Source of the DNA: Paranoxybacillus vitaminiphilus
GTDB lineage: Bacteria; Bacillota; Bacilli; Bacillales; Anoxybacillaceae
Direction: 5' to 3'
Assembly (NCBI RefSeq): GCF_003259935.1
Contig: NZ_QLMH01000010.1
Coordinates: 1-64,000, forward strand
DNA length: 64,000 nucleotides
The notes beneath the pieces were generated by a model. The model was not told the DNA's origin. It searched no databases and saw nothing but the letters and a program-made list of their open reading frames with translations. Made by a program: the position numbers and the translations under genes. How positions within the stretch are numbered: the first letter of the stretch is position 1; each line of letters starts with the position of its first letter. Below, in pieces: positions 8,082 to 17,636 of this stretch.

Positions 8082-8519
8082 TTATGACAGTCGTTTAAGA
8101 AATACATAGCTCACTTTATCGTAATGCATTTTTTCTTCGTAAAAACGATGCGCGTCAACACGCTGTAATCCGGATGATAATGAAACGATCTTATAACCAT
8201 TTTCTTTAGACCACTGATGTACGTATGATAAGAGTTTTTCACCGTATCCTTTTGAACGTTCGCTTGGTTCTGTCACTAAGTCGCAAACCCAAATAAACCG
8301 CCCGTTGTACAAAGTGATCATCGGCATAAAACCGACAACGGCAACGATTTTGTTATGATCATAAAAGGCGAATAATCGATATCCCTCTTTTTCCCGGGCC
8401 TCATGAACTAATGCAAGATATGAATGTTCCTCAAGATGTGTTCTTAAATGCCTCATCACGGGAAATGCCTGTAAAATTTCTTGATCCGTCTGCAGTTCTT
8501 TAATGAAAGCGGCTGTCAT
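8082..8519 (-). CDS. GNAT-family N-acetyltransferase
   Basis: A cytosolic acetyl-CoA-dependent acyltransferase of 145 residues with the GNAT fold. The acetyl-CoA loop is in the segment CDLVTEPSERSKGYGEKLL (R/Q-x-x-G-x-G/A motif: RSKGYG, ~90), followed by the helix and a terminal VDAHRFYEEKMHY, the usual last motif. I choose the second ATG (8519) because AGGAG is 8 bases upstream of it and only 2 bases from the first. The substrate is unknown. It is not clearly in an operon; a hydrophobic relic follows its stop. Confidence 0.85.
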   Translation of the reverse strand: MTAAFIKELQTDQEILQAFPVMRHLRTHLEEHSYLALVHEAREKEGYRLFAFYDHNKIVAVVGFMPMITLYNGRFIWVCDLVTEPSERSKGYGEKLLSYVHQWSKENGYKIVSLSSGLQRVDAHRFYEEKMHYDKVSYVFLKRLS

Positions 8520-8578
8520 ACTCATCTCTCCTATTATTAGTTAATTACATTTCTCATTTCATCGCCTAAATACTCTCC

Positions 8579-8908
8579 CTACTGTCTGTTTGCAGCTTGA
8601 TGGGAAAGAAGTCGGGCAAGGCCAATCAATAAGCAGGCTACACTAATGGCCCATAAAATTCCGGAAATTCCCATACTCAATGATGCGTTTTCCGATCCCA
8701 TCGGATGTTGATGTTCAAAGGTATTTATGGCTTCTAAAAGCTTGTACCCTGCAAAAGCAAAGAAAACCATGTGTCCGATGAACCAGCTGAAAGCTCTTCT
8801 GTTGAATTTATAATGAAACCAAAGGACGATTAGAACAACGAGTTCAATCGTCATTACGATCGCAAATCCCCAATTGAGCATTCCGTATACTTCGGCTTCC
8901 AAATACAT
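8579..8908 (-). CDS. Small membrane protein of unknown function
   Basis: A 109-residue protein with three hydrophobic stretches (about 12-32, 44-62, 82-103) and short charged loops including a His-containing one (FEHQHPMG). The ATG at 8908 is preferred to the GTG two codons upstream because AGAGGTG lies 5 bases before it. I do not recognise the family. It is on the same strand as the acetyltransferase, 59 bases before it, so the two may share a transcript. Confidence 0.65.
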   Translation of the reverse strand: MYLEAEVYGMLNWGFAIVMTIELVVLIVLWFHYKFNRRAFSWFIGHMVFFAFAGYKLLEAINTFEHQHPMGSENASLSMGISGILWAISVACLLIGLARLLSHQAANRQ

Positions 8909-9061
8909 TCCCACACCTCTAATCTAATCACAATAGTTTCCGCTGCCCGTGAACATTCGGACTGAAATCCGAACAAATTTGTTAATAAAACTGCTTGCTG
9001 CTTCGAGCGGCTGCAGTCTTTTTAAACGTCTAATACTTACATATATTAACACTTTGTAACA

Positions 9062-9502
9062 TTATACATCCACAACAAGCGTATCATATGCCATCTCAAT
9101 ATTTAGACCTTCTTCGTTTAACTGTTTTTCCATCTCTTTCAGCTCATCAAAACTTAGCCCATTCATTTCCTCAATGTGTATTAATATCGTTTTCTTAGGA
9201 TTAAGTGCTTTAATAATTTCTAATGTTTCAACAAAAGTGGCTTCTTCTTTTAATACAGGATGCTCTGAAGTGATTAATCTTTCCCCTGTAAATGGATGAT
9301 ATTCAAAAATCCCGATAGGCAAAATGGCAAGATCAACACTTTGCAATTGTTGAGCAGGTTTCCAGTTATTCAGTTCATCAAGAGCGATTAAGACTTTTTT
9401 ATCGTTTGTTTTTAATAAAAATGCATAAACATAATCTTCTGCCAGACGGAATGGCCATATTTCTGTATCGTTTATCCAAACATGATCACCATCTTTTAAT
9501 AG
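9062..9502 (-). pseudogene. Metallo-beta-lactamase-fold hydrolase, N-terminal half deleted
   Basis: About 146 in-frame codons read as the second half of a PhnP-like MBL-fold protein: DHVWINDTEIWP, VLIALDELNNW, VDLAILPIGIFEYHP, HIEEMNGLS and AYDTLVVDV. The HxHxDH zinc motif that should come first is absent and no start exists. The segment follows the pirin stop codon directly and in the same frame, so a deletion has fused the tail of this gene to its neighbour. It cannot be catalytically active. Confidence 0.65.
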
Positions 9503-9713
9503 TCATTCATCGAACTTCCCTGTTTGATAATCAATAATGGCCTTTCGAATCTCCTCTTTTGTATTCATGACAAACGGTCCGTATGCGACAACAGGTTCAT
9601 TTATTGGCTCGCCTGCATACAGAAGAACGCGGAGTTTTTCTTTGGCAGTAATTTTAATTTCACTCTCGGAAGCTCCGTCCGCTGAACTTAAAAATAACAC
9701 TTTGTTTTTTCAT
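9503..9713 (-). pseudogene. Pirin-family protein, only start and C-terminal tail left
   Basis: A good ribosome binding site (AGGAGGAGA) and ATG at 9711-9713 open MKKQSV; a frame change then leads into LFLSSADGASESEIK and the C-terminal cupin strand typical of pirins (LLYAGEPINEPVVAYGPFVM, ending KFDE). Pirins are ~230-290 residues, so roughly 200 internal codons are gone. With the adjoining MBL fragment this is a two-gene deletion scar. Confidence 0.65.
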
Positions 9714-9782
9714 AAAGGCCTCTCCTCCTGTTTTCAGTTGATGTTGTTTAGATTTGAATTCAATATGTTTCGATTAACTCTT

Positions 9783-10403
9783 TCAATCTTTCTGAATCAA
9801 TTCAATAAAATGGTAAATAATCCTTGCCGTTAATCCCCAAATAACTTTATTTTTATAATAATAAAAGTGCTCATCCATTTTCCGGGGGCGCCAATGATAA
9901 TTTTCTCCGTTCGGAATCTTATCAAATGGAAAATTTGGTTCAGGTTCTGCTTTAAAGTGGACGTAATAAACTTCCGGCTCCGTTTGTTGAAAGAAAGACA
10001 GCGGAACAGTAAATATTTCAGCGACCTCCTCTTTATTTGGTTTCATTTTGTGAGGATGACGAATCGTCGCAACAAACGGATAAATGATCGTGTCAAAAGG
10101 AGACACGATGTAGTCTAACGGAAAAACGTCAGTGATGTTCGTTTTTTCGATCCCTAATTCTTCGACTGTCTCCCGAATGGCTGCTTCTTGGGCGTTTTTG
10201 TCATTTGGATCCATTTTTCCACCGGGAAAGCAAATTTCTCCAGGCTGCCTGTTTAAATGAAACGCTCTGACTTCAAACAAGACGTGAAGCTCATCGTCTT
10301 TTTCGATTAACGGTAAAAGTACTGAGCATTTACTGAACTGATCATGTCCTAACAAAGTCGGTGTTCGATTGCTTAATTTGTCAATAATTGTTTTATATTT
10401 CAT
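9783..10403 (-). CDS. Nudix hydrolase, CoA pyrophosphatase (NudL/YeaB type)
   Basis: A 206-residue Nudix enzyme with the complete Nudix box GGKMDPNDKN..EAAIRETVEELGI (about residues 60-82). The residues before it (LNRQPGEICFPGG) match the extra UPF0035 signature of CoA diphosphatases, so it probably hydrolyses coenzyme A or its oxidised forms to phosphopantetheine and 3',5'-ADP. Cytosolic, Mg2+-dependent. The ATG follows GAGGGG. It is next to and on the same strand as the YfiC gene, but 170 bases separate them. Confidence 0.85.
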   Translation of the reverse strand: MKYKTIIDKLSNRTPTLLGHDQFSKCSVLLPLIEKDDELHVLFEVRAFHLNRQPGEICFPGGKMDPNDKNAQEAAIRETVEELGIEKTNITDVFPLDYIVSPFDTIIYPFVATIRHPHKMKPNKEEVAEIFTVPLSFFQQTEPEVYYVHFKAEPEPNFPFDKIPNGENYHWRPRKMDEHFYYYKNKVIWGLTARIIYHFIELIQKD

Positions 10404-10573
10404 CGTTTTCCCCTCATTTCCTACTTCACCTTCATACTTAATATATGTATCGTAATCAAGAATATAGGCTCCTTCATTGCCGAATAAAGCATCGTCACAT
10501 GCAAATGCTTTTCATCACGTTTGAAAACGAATGGCAACAGCGGATTCCCTATTCGCTGTTTACAGAAAACGAT

Positions 10574-12370
10574 TTATCTTCCTACCGAAATGTTATATGG
10601 ATCCGTACCGGCATGATACAATTCATAATAAAAACCTTTTGCTTTTAATAGGGAATGATGGGTGCCTTTTTCAACAATGCGCCCCTCATGAAGCACAAGG
10701 ATTTGATCAGCATTTCGAATCGTATTTAAACGATGGGCGATAACAAAGCTTGTTCTCCCTTGCATGAGCCGGTGCAGCGCTTCTTGTATTTTCAGCTCTG
10801 TTATCGTATCAATGCTGCTTGTTGCTTCGTCTAAAATTAAGATAGACGGGTTGGCTAAAATCGCTCTTGCAATCGCCAAAAGCTGTTTTTGTCCTTGGCT
10901 GATGCCGCTTCCTTCTTCGTTTAAAACGGTATCGTAGCCGTTTGGAAGCTTCATAATAAACGAATGGGCATTTGCTAGTTTGGCTGCTTCTTCCACTTCT
11001 TTGTCACTGGCATCAAGCCTGCCGTAACGAATATTTTCCCGAATTGTTCCTTGAAAAAGAAACGTATCTTGTAAAACGAACGCCATATGCTGTCTAAGAC
11101 TTGCTCTTTTAATATGTTTGATATCGTAGCCGTCAATGAACACCTGTCCGCTATCCGGGTCATAAAAGCGGGAAAGAAGATTTATAATCGTTGTTTTCCC
11201 TGCCCCTGTCGGACCGACTAATGCCACCGTTTCACCAGGAGAAACGCGAAAATGAATATCTTGAATCGTCTCCCGACTTTTTTCATATGAAAACGAGACG
11301 TGATGAAACTCCACTTCTCCTTTTACGTTTGGTAAATGAACGGCCTCTTTTTCGTCTTCTTCCTCTTCCATATCGATGATTTCAAAAACTCGTTCCGCCC
11401 CGGCCATCGCCGACAGCAGCATATTAAATTGGTTGGCAAGGTCGTTAAGAGGCCGAGTAAACTGCCGTGAATATTCCGCAAAAATAACGATGACCCCAAT
11501 CGAAATGAGACCTTTTAACGCGAACACTCCTCCTATCCCGGCAATGATGGCAAAGCTAATGTTATTTAATACGTTCATCAGCTTTGGAATAAAACCGGAA
11601 TACGTCTGCGCCCAAAAACCGGATTGTTTCAGTTTTTCATTTTTTCGTTGAAATTCAGAAATGATCTTTCTTTCTTGCGAAAACATTTTGATGATTTTTT
11701 GACCAGAAATGGATTCTTCAATAAAACCGTTGAGCTCTCCTAAATTGCGCTGCTGTTCTTTAAATAACATCCGCGTACGGTTTGTAATCCACTTCATGCC
11801 GAAGTACATCATTGGAACGATCGTTAACGTCAAAACCGTCAGCAGCGGACTAAGCGAAACCATGACAAAAACCGCGCCAACAAGCGTAAGAGTGCTTGAG
11901 AACAATTGAATCATCGAACTATTTAATGTTTGGCTCACATTTTCGATATCGTTTGTAATTCGGCTCATGAGCTCTCCATGCTGCCGCTTTTCGAAAAAGC
12001 GGATTGGGAGTTTATGAAGCTTCTCAAAAAGCTGTTTTCGCAACGAATAAACCGTCTTTTGGGCAATTGCAATCATCCAATAGTTTTGCAGAAAAAGAGA
12101 CAGAGAAAGAAAAAGATACACTCCACCCAGTATGATTAACGACTGAATGAGCCCGTCTTGCTTTTTTGTGACAATATGTTCATCAATGATTTTCCCGATG
12201 AAATACGGGCCAAACAGACTTAAAAAAGAGCTGAAAATAACCATAAGAAAAACAAGTACTAACATTCCTTTCTGCTTTGAAAGGAGCGTTGCTACTCTCT
12301 TTAATGTTCGAAACCAATTGTTTGTTTTTTGTTCCGCTGTTTTTTTCCAATGATGCTGCGGCTTCAACAT
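10574..12370 (-). CDS. yfiC: ABC transporter, half-exporter YfiC
   Basis: A 598-residue fused exporter half: six membrane segments (about 30-320), then an ATPase domain with Walker A GPTGAGKTT (~390), signature ISQGQKQ and Walker B LILDEATSSID. The signature has Gln instead of the usual second Gly (SGGQ in the partner), the asymmetry seen in heterodimeric exporters with one degenerate site. The start overlaps the end of yfiB by 7 bases and has GAGGAG. With YfiB it should form a heterodimer at the cytoplasmic membrane; B. subtilis YfiBC-type pumps handle drugs or hydrophobic compounds. Substrate not readable. Confidence 0.9.
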   Translation of the reverse strand: MLKPQHHWKKTAEQKTNNWFRTLKRVATLLSKQKGMLVLVFLMVIFSSFLSLFGPYFIGKIIDEHIVTKKQDGLIQSLIILGGVYLFLSLSLFLQNYWMIAIAQKTVYSLRKQLFEKLHKLPIRFFEKRQHGELMSRITNDIENVSQTLNSSMIQLFSSTLTLVGAVFVMVSLSPLLTVLTLTIVPMMYFGMKWITNRTRMLFKEQQRNLGELNGFIEESISGQKIIKMFSQERKIISEFQRKNEKLKQSGFWAQTYSGFIPKLMNVLNNISFAIIAGIGGVFALKGLISIGVIVIFAEYSRQFTRPLNDLANQFNMLLSAMAGAERVFEIIDMEEEEDEKEAVHLPNVKGEVEFHHVSFSYEKSRETIQDIHFRVSPGETVALVGPTGAGKTTIINLLSRFYDPDSGQVFIDGYDIKHIKRASLRQHMAFVLQDTFLFQGTIRENIRYGRLDASDKEVEEAAKLANAHSFIMKLPNGYDTVLNEEGSGISQGQKQLLAIARAILANPSILILDEATSSIDTITELKIQEALHRLMQGRTSFVIAHRLNTIRNADQILVLHEGRIVEKGTHHSLLKAKGFYYELYHAGTDPYNISVGR

Positions 12371-14094
12371 ATGTATATCTCCTCACTGCCAAGCTGTGAT
12401 TGCACAATTTTTTGATAAAGAGCACAGCTTTTCCATAAACACTCATGATTCCCTTTTGCTAATAAACCCCCGTCATCGAGAAGTAAAATCGTATCCGCCT
12501 TCATTGCCGTGCTTACCTTTTGGGTGACAATGAACGTTGTACATGTATATGATTTCAAAGCTTTGAATAACTCCGCTTCTGTTTTTAAATCGAGTGCACT
12601 TGTACTGTCATCCAGCAGTAAAATTTTTGGCTTTCGTATAAGCGCTCTTGCGATGGAAAGCCGCTGTTTTTGCCCGCCGGAGAGGTTGACCCCTTTTTGG
12701 CCAACGATCGTATCATATCCGTTTGGCAGTTTCATAATCGTTTCATGAATTTGCGCATGTTTTGCTGCTTCCATTATTTCTTCCATCGAAGCGTCTTCTT
12801 TTCCAAAAGCAATATTTTCTTTTACCGTTCCGGAAAACAATAAAACTTCTTGCGGAACAAAGCCGATTTCTTTCCGCAGCATTTCTTGATTCATGTCGCG
12901 AACATCAATGCCGTCAAGCAAAACCCGGCCTTTATTCACATCATACAACCGCGGAATTAGTTGCAATAAAGAAGATTTTCCCGATCCGGTCGCTCCTAAA
13001 ATGGCAATTGTTTCCCCCGGATGGGCAATAAACGAAATATTTTTTAAAACAGGTGCATGAGTATTTGGATATTGGAAGTAAACATTTTCAAATACGACTT
13101 TACCTTCTTTGACTGTTGTTTTATGATTGATTTCTTCACGATCCGACAGATCGCTGTTTACTGCCAGAACTTCTGAAATACGCTGTGCCGATGCTTTCGC
13201 CCGTGAAAAAACGATGAGAATCAACGTAAAAATCGATAAAGCCGAGGTAATGCGTGTAGCATAGTTGACAATTGCTACCACCTCTCCCGCTTTTGCGCTG
13301 CCGATTTGGATGCTCATATTCCCAAACGAAAGAATGACGATAATCCCAGCGTTCATAACGAATAACAGCACAGGCATTGAGAGTTCCATGACTTGCAATG
13401 ATTGAACGGTGCGGTTCATCAAATCTTCATTCGCTTTTATAAAGCGCCGCTGTTCATGTTCCCCTCTCATCAATGCTTTAATGAGTTTCATTCCCGCTAA
13501 ATTTTCCCGCATGACTTCATTGACTTCATCGAGTTTTTGCTGCACCATTTTAAATAATGCCATCCCTTTATTCATCATCCATATAAGAAACAATAATAAA
13601 ATCGGAACCGTGAAAACGAAAATAAGCGCGAGCTTGAAATGAACATAGAGCGCCATCACCGTACCGAACAACACTAACAGCGGCGCCCGCAGCATAATAC
13701 GCAAACTCATAAATACGGTGTTTTGGATTTGCGTGACATCGTTTGTCATCCGTGTAATTAAAGAAGAAGTCGGGAATTGATTGAAATTGGCAAACGAAAA
13801 CGACTGAACTTTTTCGAATAAACGGTTTCTCAACGCAAATCCGTAATTTTGACCAACGTGGGCAGCTGCAAAAGAATTGGCAATTCCAGCCATAAAAGCA
13901 ATAAGGGACGTGCCCATCATGACGGCACCCCACTTCCACACGACAGAAAAATCGTGCTGCAGTATTCCGTCGTCAATGATTTTTGCCATCAGCAACGGAT
14001 GCCATAGCTCAACGGCTAACTCAATGAGCATAAGCCCCCATGCCAATATCATCCATTTCGTATATGGTTTTAAATACGATAGCACCCCAAACAT
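12364..14094 (-). CDS. yfiB: ABC transporter, half-exporter YfiB
   Basis: A 576-residue exporter half with an N-terminal six-helix domain and a C-terminal ATPase: Walker A GATGSGKSS (~360), signature LSGGQKQ, and ILLLDDSTSALD, where Asp replaces the catalytic Glu after Walker B. That marks the degenerate ATP site of a heterodimeric exporter and complements YfiC. The start has GGGGG upstream. It is the first gene of a two-gene unit, preceded by ~150 bases that separate it from the MBL-fold hydrolase. Confidence 0.9.
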   Translation of the reverse strand: MFGVLSYLKPYTKWMILAWGLMLIELAVELWHPLLMAKIIDDGILQHDFSVVWKWGAVMMGTSLIAFMAGIANSFAAAHVGQNYGFALRNRLFEKVQSFSFANFNQFPTSSLITRMTNDVTQIQNTVFMSLRIMLRAPLLVLFGTVMALYVHFKLALIFVFTVPILLLFLIWMMNKGMALFKMVQQKLDEVNEVMRENLAGMKLIKALMRGEHEQRRFIKANEDLMNRTVQSLQVMELSMPVLLFVMNAGIIVILSFGNMSIQIGSAKAGEVVAIVNYATRITSALSIFTLILIVFSRAKASAQRISEVLAVNSDLSDREEINHKTTVKEGKVVFENVYFQYPNTHAPVLKNISFIAHPGETIAILGATGSGKSSLLQLIPRLYDVNKGRVLLDGIDVRDMNQEMLRKEIGFVPQEVLLFSGTVKENIAFGKEDASMEEIMEAAKHAQIHETIMKLPNGYDTIVGQKGVNLSGGQKQRLSIARALIRKPKILLLDDSTSALDLKTEAELFKALKSYTCTTFIVTQKVSTAMKADTILLLDDGGLLAKGNHECLWKSCALYQKIVQSQLGSEEIYIC

Positions 14095-14243
14095 GTAAAA
14101 CCCCCAAACAAAAGTTACTGTTCATTTTATTTTAACTGTTTATGATTGTTTTTTACAGATTTTTGCTTTTGATTCGAAAAATCAAGAAGCGGGAAATCGT
14201 TTGAAAACAGACATCCCCGCTCCTGTACGGCTTGTTCGTGATG

Positions 14244-15197
14244 CTATCTTTTTTGTAAATAATCGACAATTCCCATCGCACAAACGTTTAAATCTAAGCG
14301 GATAATTTCATAAACGTCTGCTTCGCGCGGTATACGCTGTTCGTCCAAAAAGGCGCAAACCATGGCAAAAAGCCCGTTAAAGACCGCATTTGTCTTTTCT
14401 TCAAAAGAGGAGTTTGGCTGTTCATTCACCATTCTTTCTCCCACTTCGACAAACTTCGGCAGCCACTGTTTCAGCTGTTCAAAGACAGCATGCGGATTTT
14501 CCGACATACCGAAATGTCCAAAGTAAACGCGGTCAATATTTAAGTTCTCGAGACGTGCAGCAGAATGGAACATCGCTTCCGGATTAAATTGATTCGGTGA
14601 GGTCGAAGGTAAATAAAATTCTAGTCCATACTCAAGCAATTGCGGGTAAAATACCCCAACGGTATCGCCGGTGAAAACGCCGTTACTACGGGAATCATAA
14701 ATGGAAAAATGGTGGTTGGCATGCCCCGGTGTATGAAGGAATGTCAACGTGCGGTTTTCGCCAATCTGTAATGTATCGCCATCTTCCATGGCAAATAAAC
14801 GTTCTTCTGGAACAGGCAAGATCGGATTGAACAATTCATCAAATTTCTCACGGTAAACAGCTTTCGCACCTTGAATTAGCCTTGACGGATCGGCTAAATG
14901 CCGTTTCCCTTTTGGATGGACGAAGACGTTGGCATTCGGACATTGCTCAAGTAAAAGACCGACCCCGCCCGCATGGTCAAGATGAATATGGGTGACAATA
15001 ATGTTTTTGATGTTTTTTGCCTCAAGCCCTAATGCTTCTAATCCTTTTAGTAAATACGGAATCGACGGACTTGCACTCGTTTCGATAATCGTTAATTCTT
15101 CTTCATGAAATACGTATGTACCTGTTCGTTGGGCGACTCCTAAATCATAAACATCAATTAATGAAACCCCATTCCCTAAATCAATCGGTTTTTTCAT
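14244..15197 (-). CDS. Metallo-beta-lactamase-fold hydrolase
   Basis: A 317-residue MBL-superfamily enzyme with the zinc motif THIHLDHAGG (about 68-77), HTPGHANHH (~155-163), the bridging Asp in FTGDTVG and a terminal His in YFGHFGMS (~223). The two metal sites are therefore complete. The long C-terminal helical part resembles glyoxalase-II-like or quorum-quenching-like family members, but the substrate cannot be told. Cytosolic, no signal peptide. AGGAGG precedes the ATG. Appears monocistronic. Confidence 0.85.
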   Translation of the reverse strand: MKKPIDLGNGVSLIDVYDLGVAQRTGTYVFHEEELTIIETSASPSIPYLLKGLEALGLEAKNIKNIIVTHIHLDHAGGVGLLLEQCPNANVFVHPKGKRHLADPSRLIQGAKAVYREKFDELFNPILPVPEERLFAMEDGDTLQIGENRTLTFLHTPGHANHHFSIYDSRSNGVFTGDTVGVFYPQLLEYGLEFYLPSTSPNQFNPEAMFHSAARLENLNIDRVYFGHFGMSENPHAVFEQLKQWLPKFVEVGERMVNEQPNSSFEEKTNAVFNGLFAMVCAFLDEQRIPREADVYEIIRLDLNVCAMGIVDYLQKR

Positions 15198-15400
15198 ATT
15201 TTTTCCTCCTATAAATTATTTTGGATACCAATTCTAGCAAATGAAGGTTTTATGAAAAATGTTGCAGAATATAATAAATACTTGAATCCTTTTCAAATTC
15301 AGTACCTTTACGATTTGTTTACTGTATAAAATATTCTACAAATCCATCAAAATTCCTTGTTTAACTAAGCTTTTCTGTATGATGGATTTGGTTTGGAACG

Positions 15401-15653
15401 GGATACAAAATAGAAGATTCCATTATTAAAGTTAAATATGGACCTTTTCAGAAGACAATAAATATCAAAGAAATAAACAGTGTAAGGACAACGAAAAATC
15501 CATTTACAGCACCTGCTTTATCTATGGATAAAATTGAAATGAATTACTATCTCTCCGAGGAATAAAGATGAGTTTATTCGTCAACTATTAAACCAAAATC
15601 CTGAAATTCAAACAGATCATCATCTTACAATGAATGGAAGAGAGTGGACGTAA
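15401..15653 (+). pseudogene. Remnant of a bacterial PH-domain protein
   Basis: The plus strand reads GYKIEDSIIKVKYGPFQ, INIKEINSVRTTKNPFTAP and ALSMDKIEMNYYLS, then a +1 shift gives SPRNKDEFIRQLLNQNPEI and a stop. This order matches the small Bacillus bPH-type proteins (GxxKxxIPxxEIxSIRxTxNPxSSPALS...ISPKDKExFI). The N-terminal membrane part and start codon are missing and the frame is broken. A terminator follows it. Not functional. Confidence 0.6.
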
Positions 15654-15672
15654 AACGCAACTCTCTTTTTTT
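15639..15672 (+). terminator. Intrinsic terminator after the PH-domain remnant
   Basis: Arms AGAGAGT and ACTCTCT around a 14-base loop, then seven T residues. Confidence 0.75.
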
Positions 15673-15710
15673 GATAGATGAAAATGAACAATATTCATTA
15701 ACATACACTT

Positions 15711-15744
15711 AAAAAAATAGAGGAAGAATTCGTTTCTTCCCCTC
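15711..15744 (-). terminator. Intrinsic terminator of the SGNH-ABC operon
   Basis: On the minus strand GAGGGGAAGAAA pairs with TTCTTCCTCT and a T run follows, directly after the permease stop codon. Confidence 0.8.
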
Positions 15745-15745
15745 A

Positions 15746-16726
15746 TTAATACACATCGCGTTTCGTAAAGACGATAAATGAGATGATAAGAGCAGCCAGT
15801 CCCCAAACGGCAAGAACGGTCATGGAAAATCCAAGTGTCATGCCATTGATTGGCGGCGCCATGCCACTCACATAATCGGTTAGCCGTAAGTTCACCATAA
15901 ACAGGTATTTTGCTGATTCCCAAGATGATACCATAGTGGACAAAATCGCTCCGGAAATGAGTGCCGCTAACATAATCCCCATAACAGCAGCTGTGCTTCT
16001 CATCAGAACGGAAAGCATAAACGTCAATGTTCCGACAACGAGCGATACGAACCAAACAAGTCCGAATTCCATTAATAAATATTTCCATTGCGAAATTAAG
16101 TGGACGTTTGCTGTATCTAATTCTTCTCCATGTACAGAGAAGCCGGTCAATAGCGGCAATGTCCACCCGCTGAATCCAAATACAACTCCAGAAATAAGAT
16201 AAGAGAGCGCTCCTAAAGACAATAAAATAAATGAAACCGATAAAATCATAGCGATATATTTACTCAATAATATTTTCCATCTTTTTACAGGTCTAGTTAA
16301 TAATAATTTAATCGTCCCGCCACTTGCCTCCGAGGAAACTAAATCTGCGGCAATGACCATCACCATGAGCGGGATGAAAAGGTCAATCGAATTTTCGGCA
16401 AACATTCGCATAAACGTCGGTGCTCCCGGGGCAGATGGATTAATATCATGATCGAGATAATATTGTTGCTGCTGCAGGCGGATTTGTAAAAACTTTCGCC
16501 ATTCTTCCGATAAACCGCTCGAATTTAGCCGGTTTTGCGTATCAATGATTTGCTGCTGGAGCTGCGCACGCCAATCGGTTGTTCCTAATTGCTCTTGTAT
16601 GGATTGAACACGTTTCAATTGAGCGTATGTAAAAAGAGCAACGAGAACGGCAATAATCGCTGCAATAATCAACAAACGTTTTTTGCGAACAATTTTTATC
16701 ATTTCGTTATAAACTAAATTAATCAA
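15746..16726 (-). CDS. ABC-2-type transporter permease
   Basis: A 326-residue permease: one N-terminal membrane segment (~18-35), a ~90-residue extracytoplasmic, Gln-rich domain (RVQSIQEQL...LQQQQYYLDHD), then five more membrane segments with the ABC-2 loop SGGTIKLLLTRPVKRWKIL (~135-153) that contacts the ATPase. The start is TTG, 8 bases after GGAGGG, and overlaps the ATPase gene by 8 bases, showing translational coupling. It resembles YhcI-type permeases. Export of a peptide or lipid is possible; substrate unknown. Confidence 0.85.
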   Translation of the reverse strand: MINLVYNEMIKIVRKKRLLIIAAIIAVLVALFTYAQLKRVQSIQEQLGTTDWRAQLQQQIIDTQNRLNSSGLSEEWRKFLQIRLQQQQYYLDHDINPSAPGAPTFMRMFAENSIDLFIPLMVMVIAADLVSSEASGGTIKLLLTRPVKRWKILLSKYIAMILSVSFILLSLGALSYLISGVVFGFSGWTLPLLTGFSVHGEELDTANVHLISQWKYLLMEFGLVWFVSLVVGTLTFMLSVLMRSTAAVMGIMLAALISGAILSTMVSSWESAKYLFMVNLRLTDYVSGMAPPINGMTLGFSMTVLAVWGLAALIISFIVFTKRDVY

Positions 16727-17636
16727 TCGTCTCGCCCTCCGTCAGCTCGATAAATAAATCTTCAAGCGTTGGAAGTTTTGTATGGATTTCACTCACTTTG
16801 ATTCCTGCTTTCACTAACTTTTCGTTCCATAATGAAACTTTTTCCGCATCGTAGTGCGTGATCAACGTACCGTCTTCTTCCCCTATGATCACCGTTTCTT
16901 CCTCTAAAAGAGCTTTTGCTTTTTCGAGCGGCTCCACTTTCCAAATAACGCGTTCCTGTTCTGCAAGGAGATATTCCACTGTATCAATTCGGATAATTTC
17001 CCCTTTTGCCATAATCGCTACACGGTCACACATAAGCTGAATTTCACTTAACAAATGAGAGGAAACAAGTACAGTGAGGCCTTCTTTTTCTGCTAAAAAG
17101 CGTATGAATTCCCGCATCTCGCGAATACCGACAGGGTCTAATCCGTTGGTTGGCTCATCTAAAATCAGGATTTTCGGCTTACCTAACAGCGCCTGCGCGA
17201 TCCCAAGACGCTGACGCATTCCTAATGAATAAGTGCTGACGCGATCATGAATACGGTTTTGCAGTCCGACTAATTCTACGACCTCTTTGATACGATTTTT
17301 AGGAATATCGGGGACCATCCGCACAAAATGTTCGAGATTTTCCCATCCGGTCAAATACGGGTATAATTCAGGATTTTCTACGATACAGCCAATTTGCCGA
17401 ACCGCTTTGGAAAATTCCCGGTGCAAATCATAACCGCATAGCAGGATTTGTCCCGAAGTCGGCTTGACAAGTCCGACAAGCATGCGGATGGTTGTCGTTT
17501 TTCCTGCTCCGTTTGGGCCTAAAAAGCCGAATACTTCACCTTTTTTCAACTCAAACGAAAGGCCTTTAATGATTTCTTTTTTTCCAATCTTTTTTCTTAA
17601 GTCTTTCACGACAAGAGTCGCATTTCCGTTAGTCAT
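16719..17636 (-). CDS. ABC transporter ATP-binding protein
   Basis: A stand-alone ATPase of 305 residues with Walker A GPNGAGKTT (~40), Q-loop, signature YSLGMRQRLGIAQALL (~140) and Walker B ILILDEPTNGLDP (~160), plus the ~85-residue C-terminal extension common in ABC-2 exporters (YhcH type). It powers the permease encoded next. The ATG at 17636 is chosen because GGAAGGGG lies 9 bases upstream; the ATG three codons earlier would be too close. It overlaps the SGNH hydrolase gene by 8 bases. Confidence 0.88.
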   Translation of the reverse strand: MTNGNATLVVKDLRKKIGKKEIIKGLSFELKKGEVFGFLGPNGAGKTTTIRMLVGLVKPTSGQILLCGYDLHREFSKAVRQIGCIVENPELYPYLTGWENLEHFVRMVPDIPKNRIKEVVELVGLQNRIHDRVSTYSLGMRQRLGIAQALLGKPKILILDEPTNGLDPVGIREMREFIRFLAEKEGLTVLVSSHLLSEIQLMCDRVAIMAKGEIIRIDTVEYLLAEQERVIWKVEPLEKAKALLEEETVIIGEEDGTLITHYDAEKVSLWNEKLVKAGIKVSEIHTKLPTLEDLFIELTEGETID

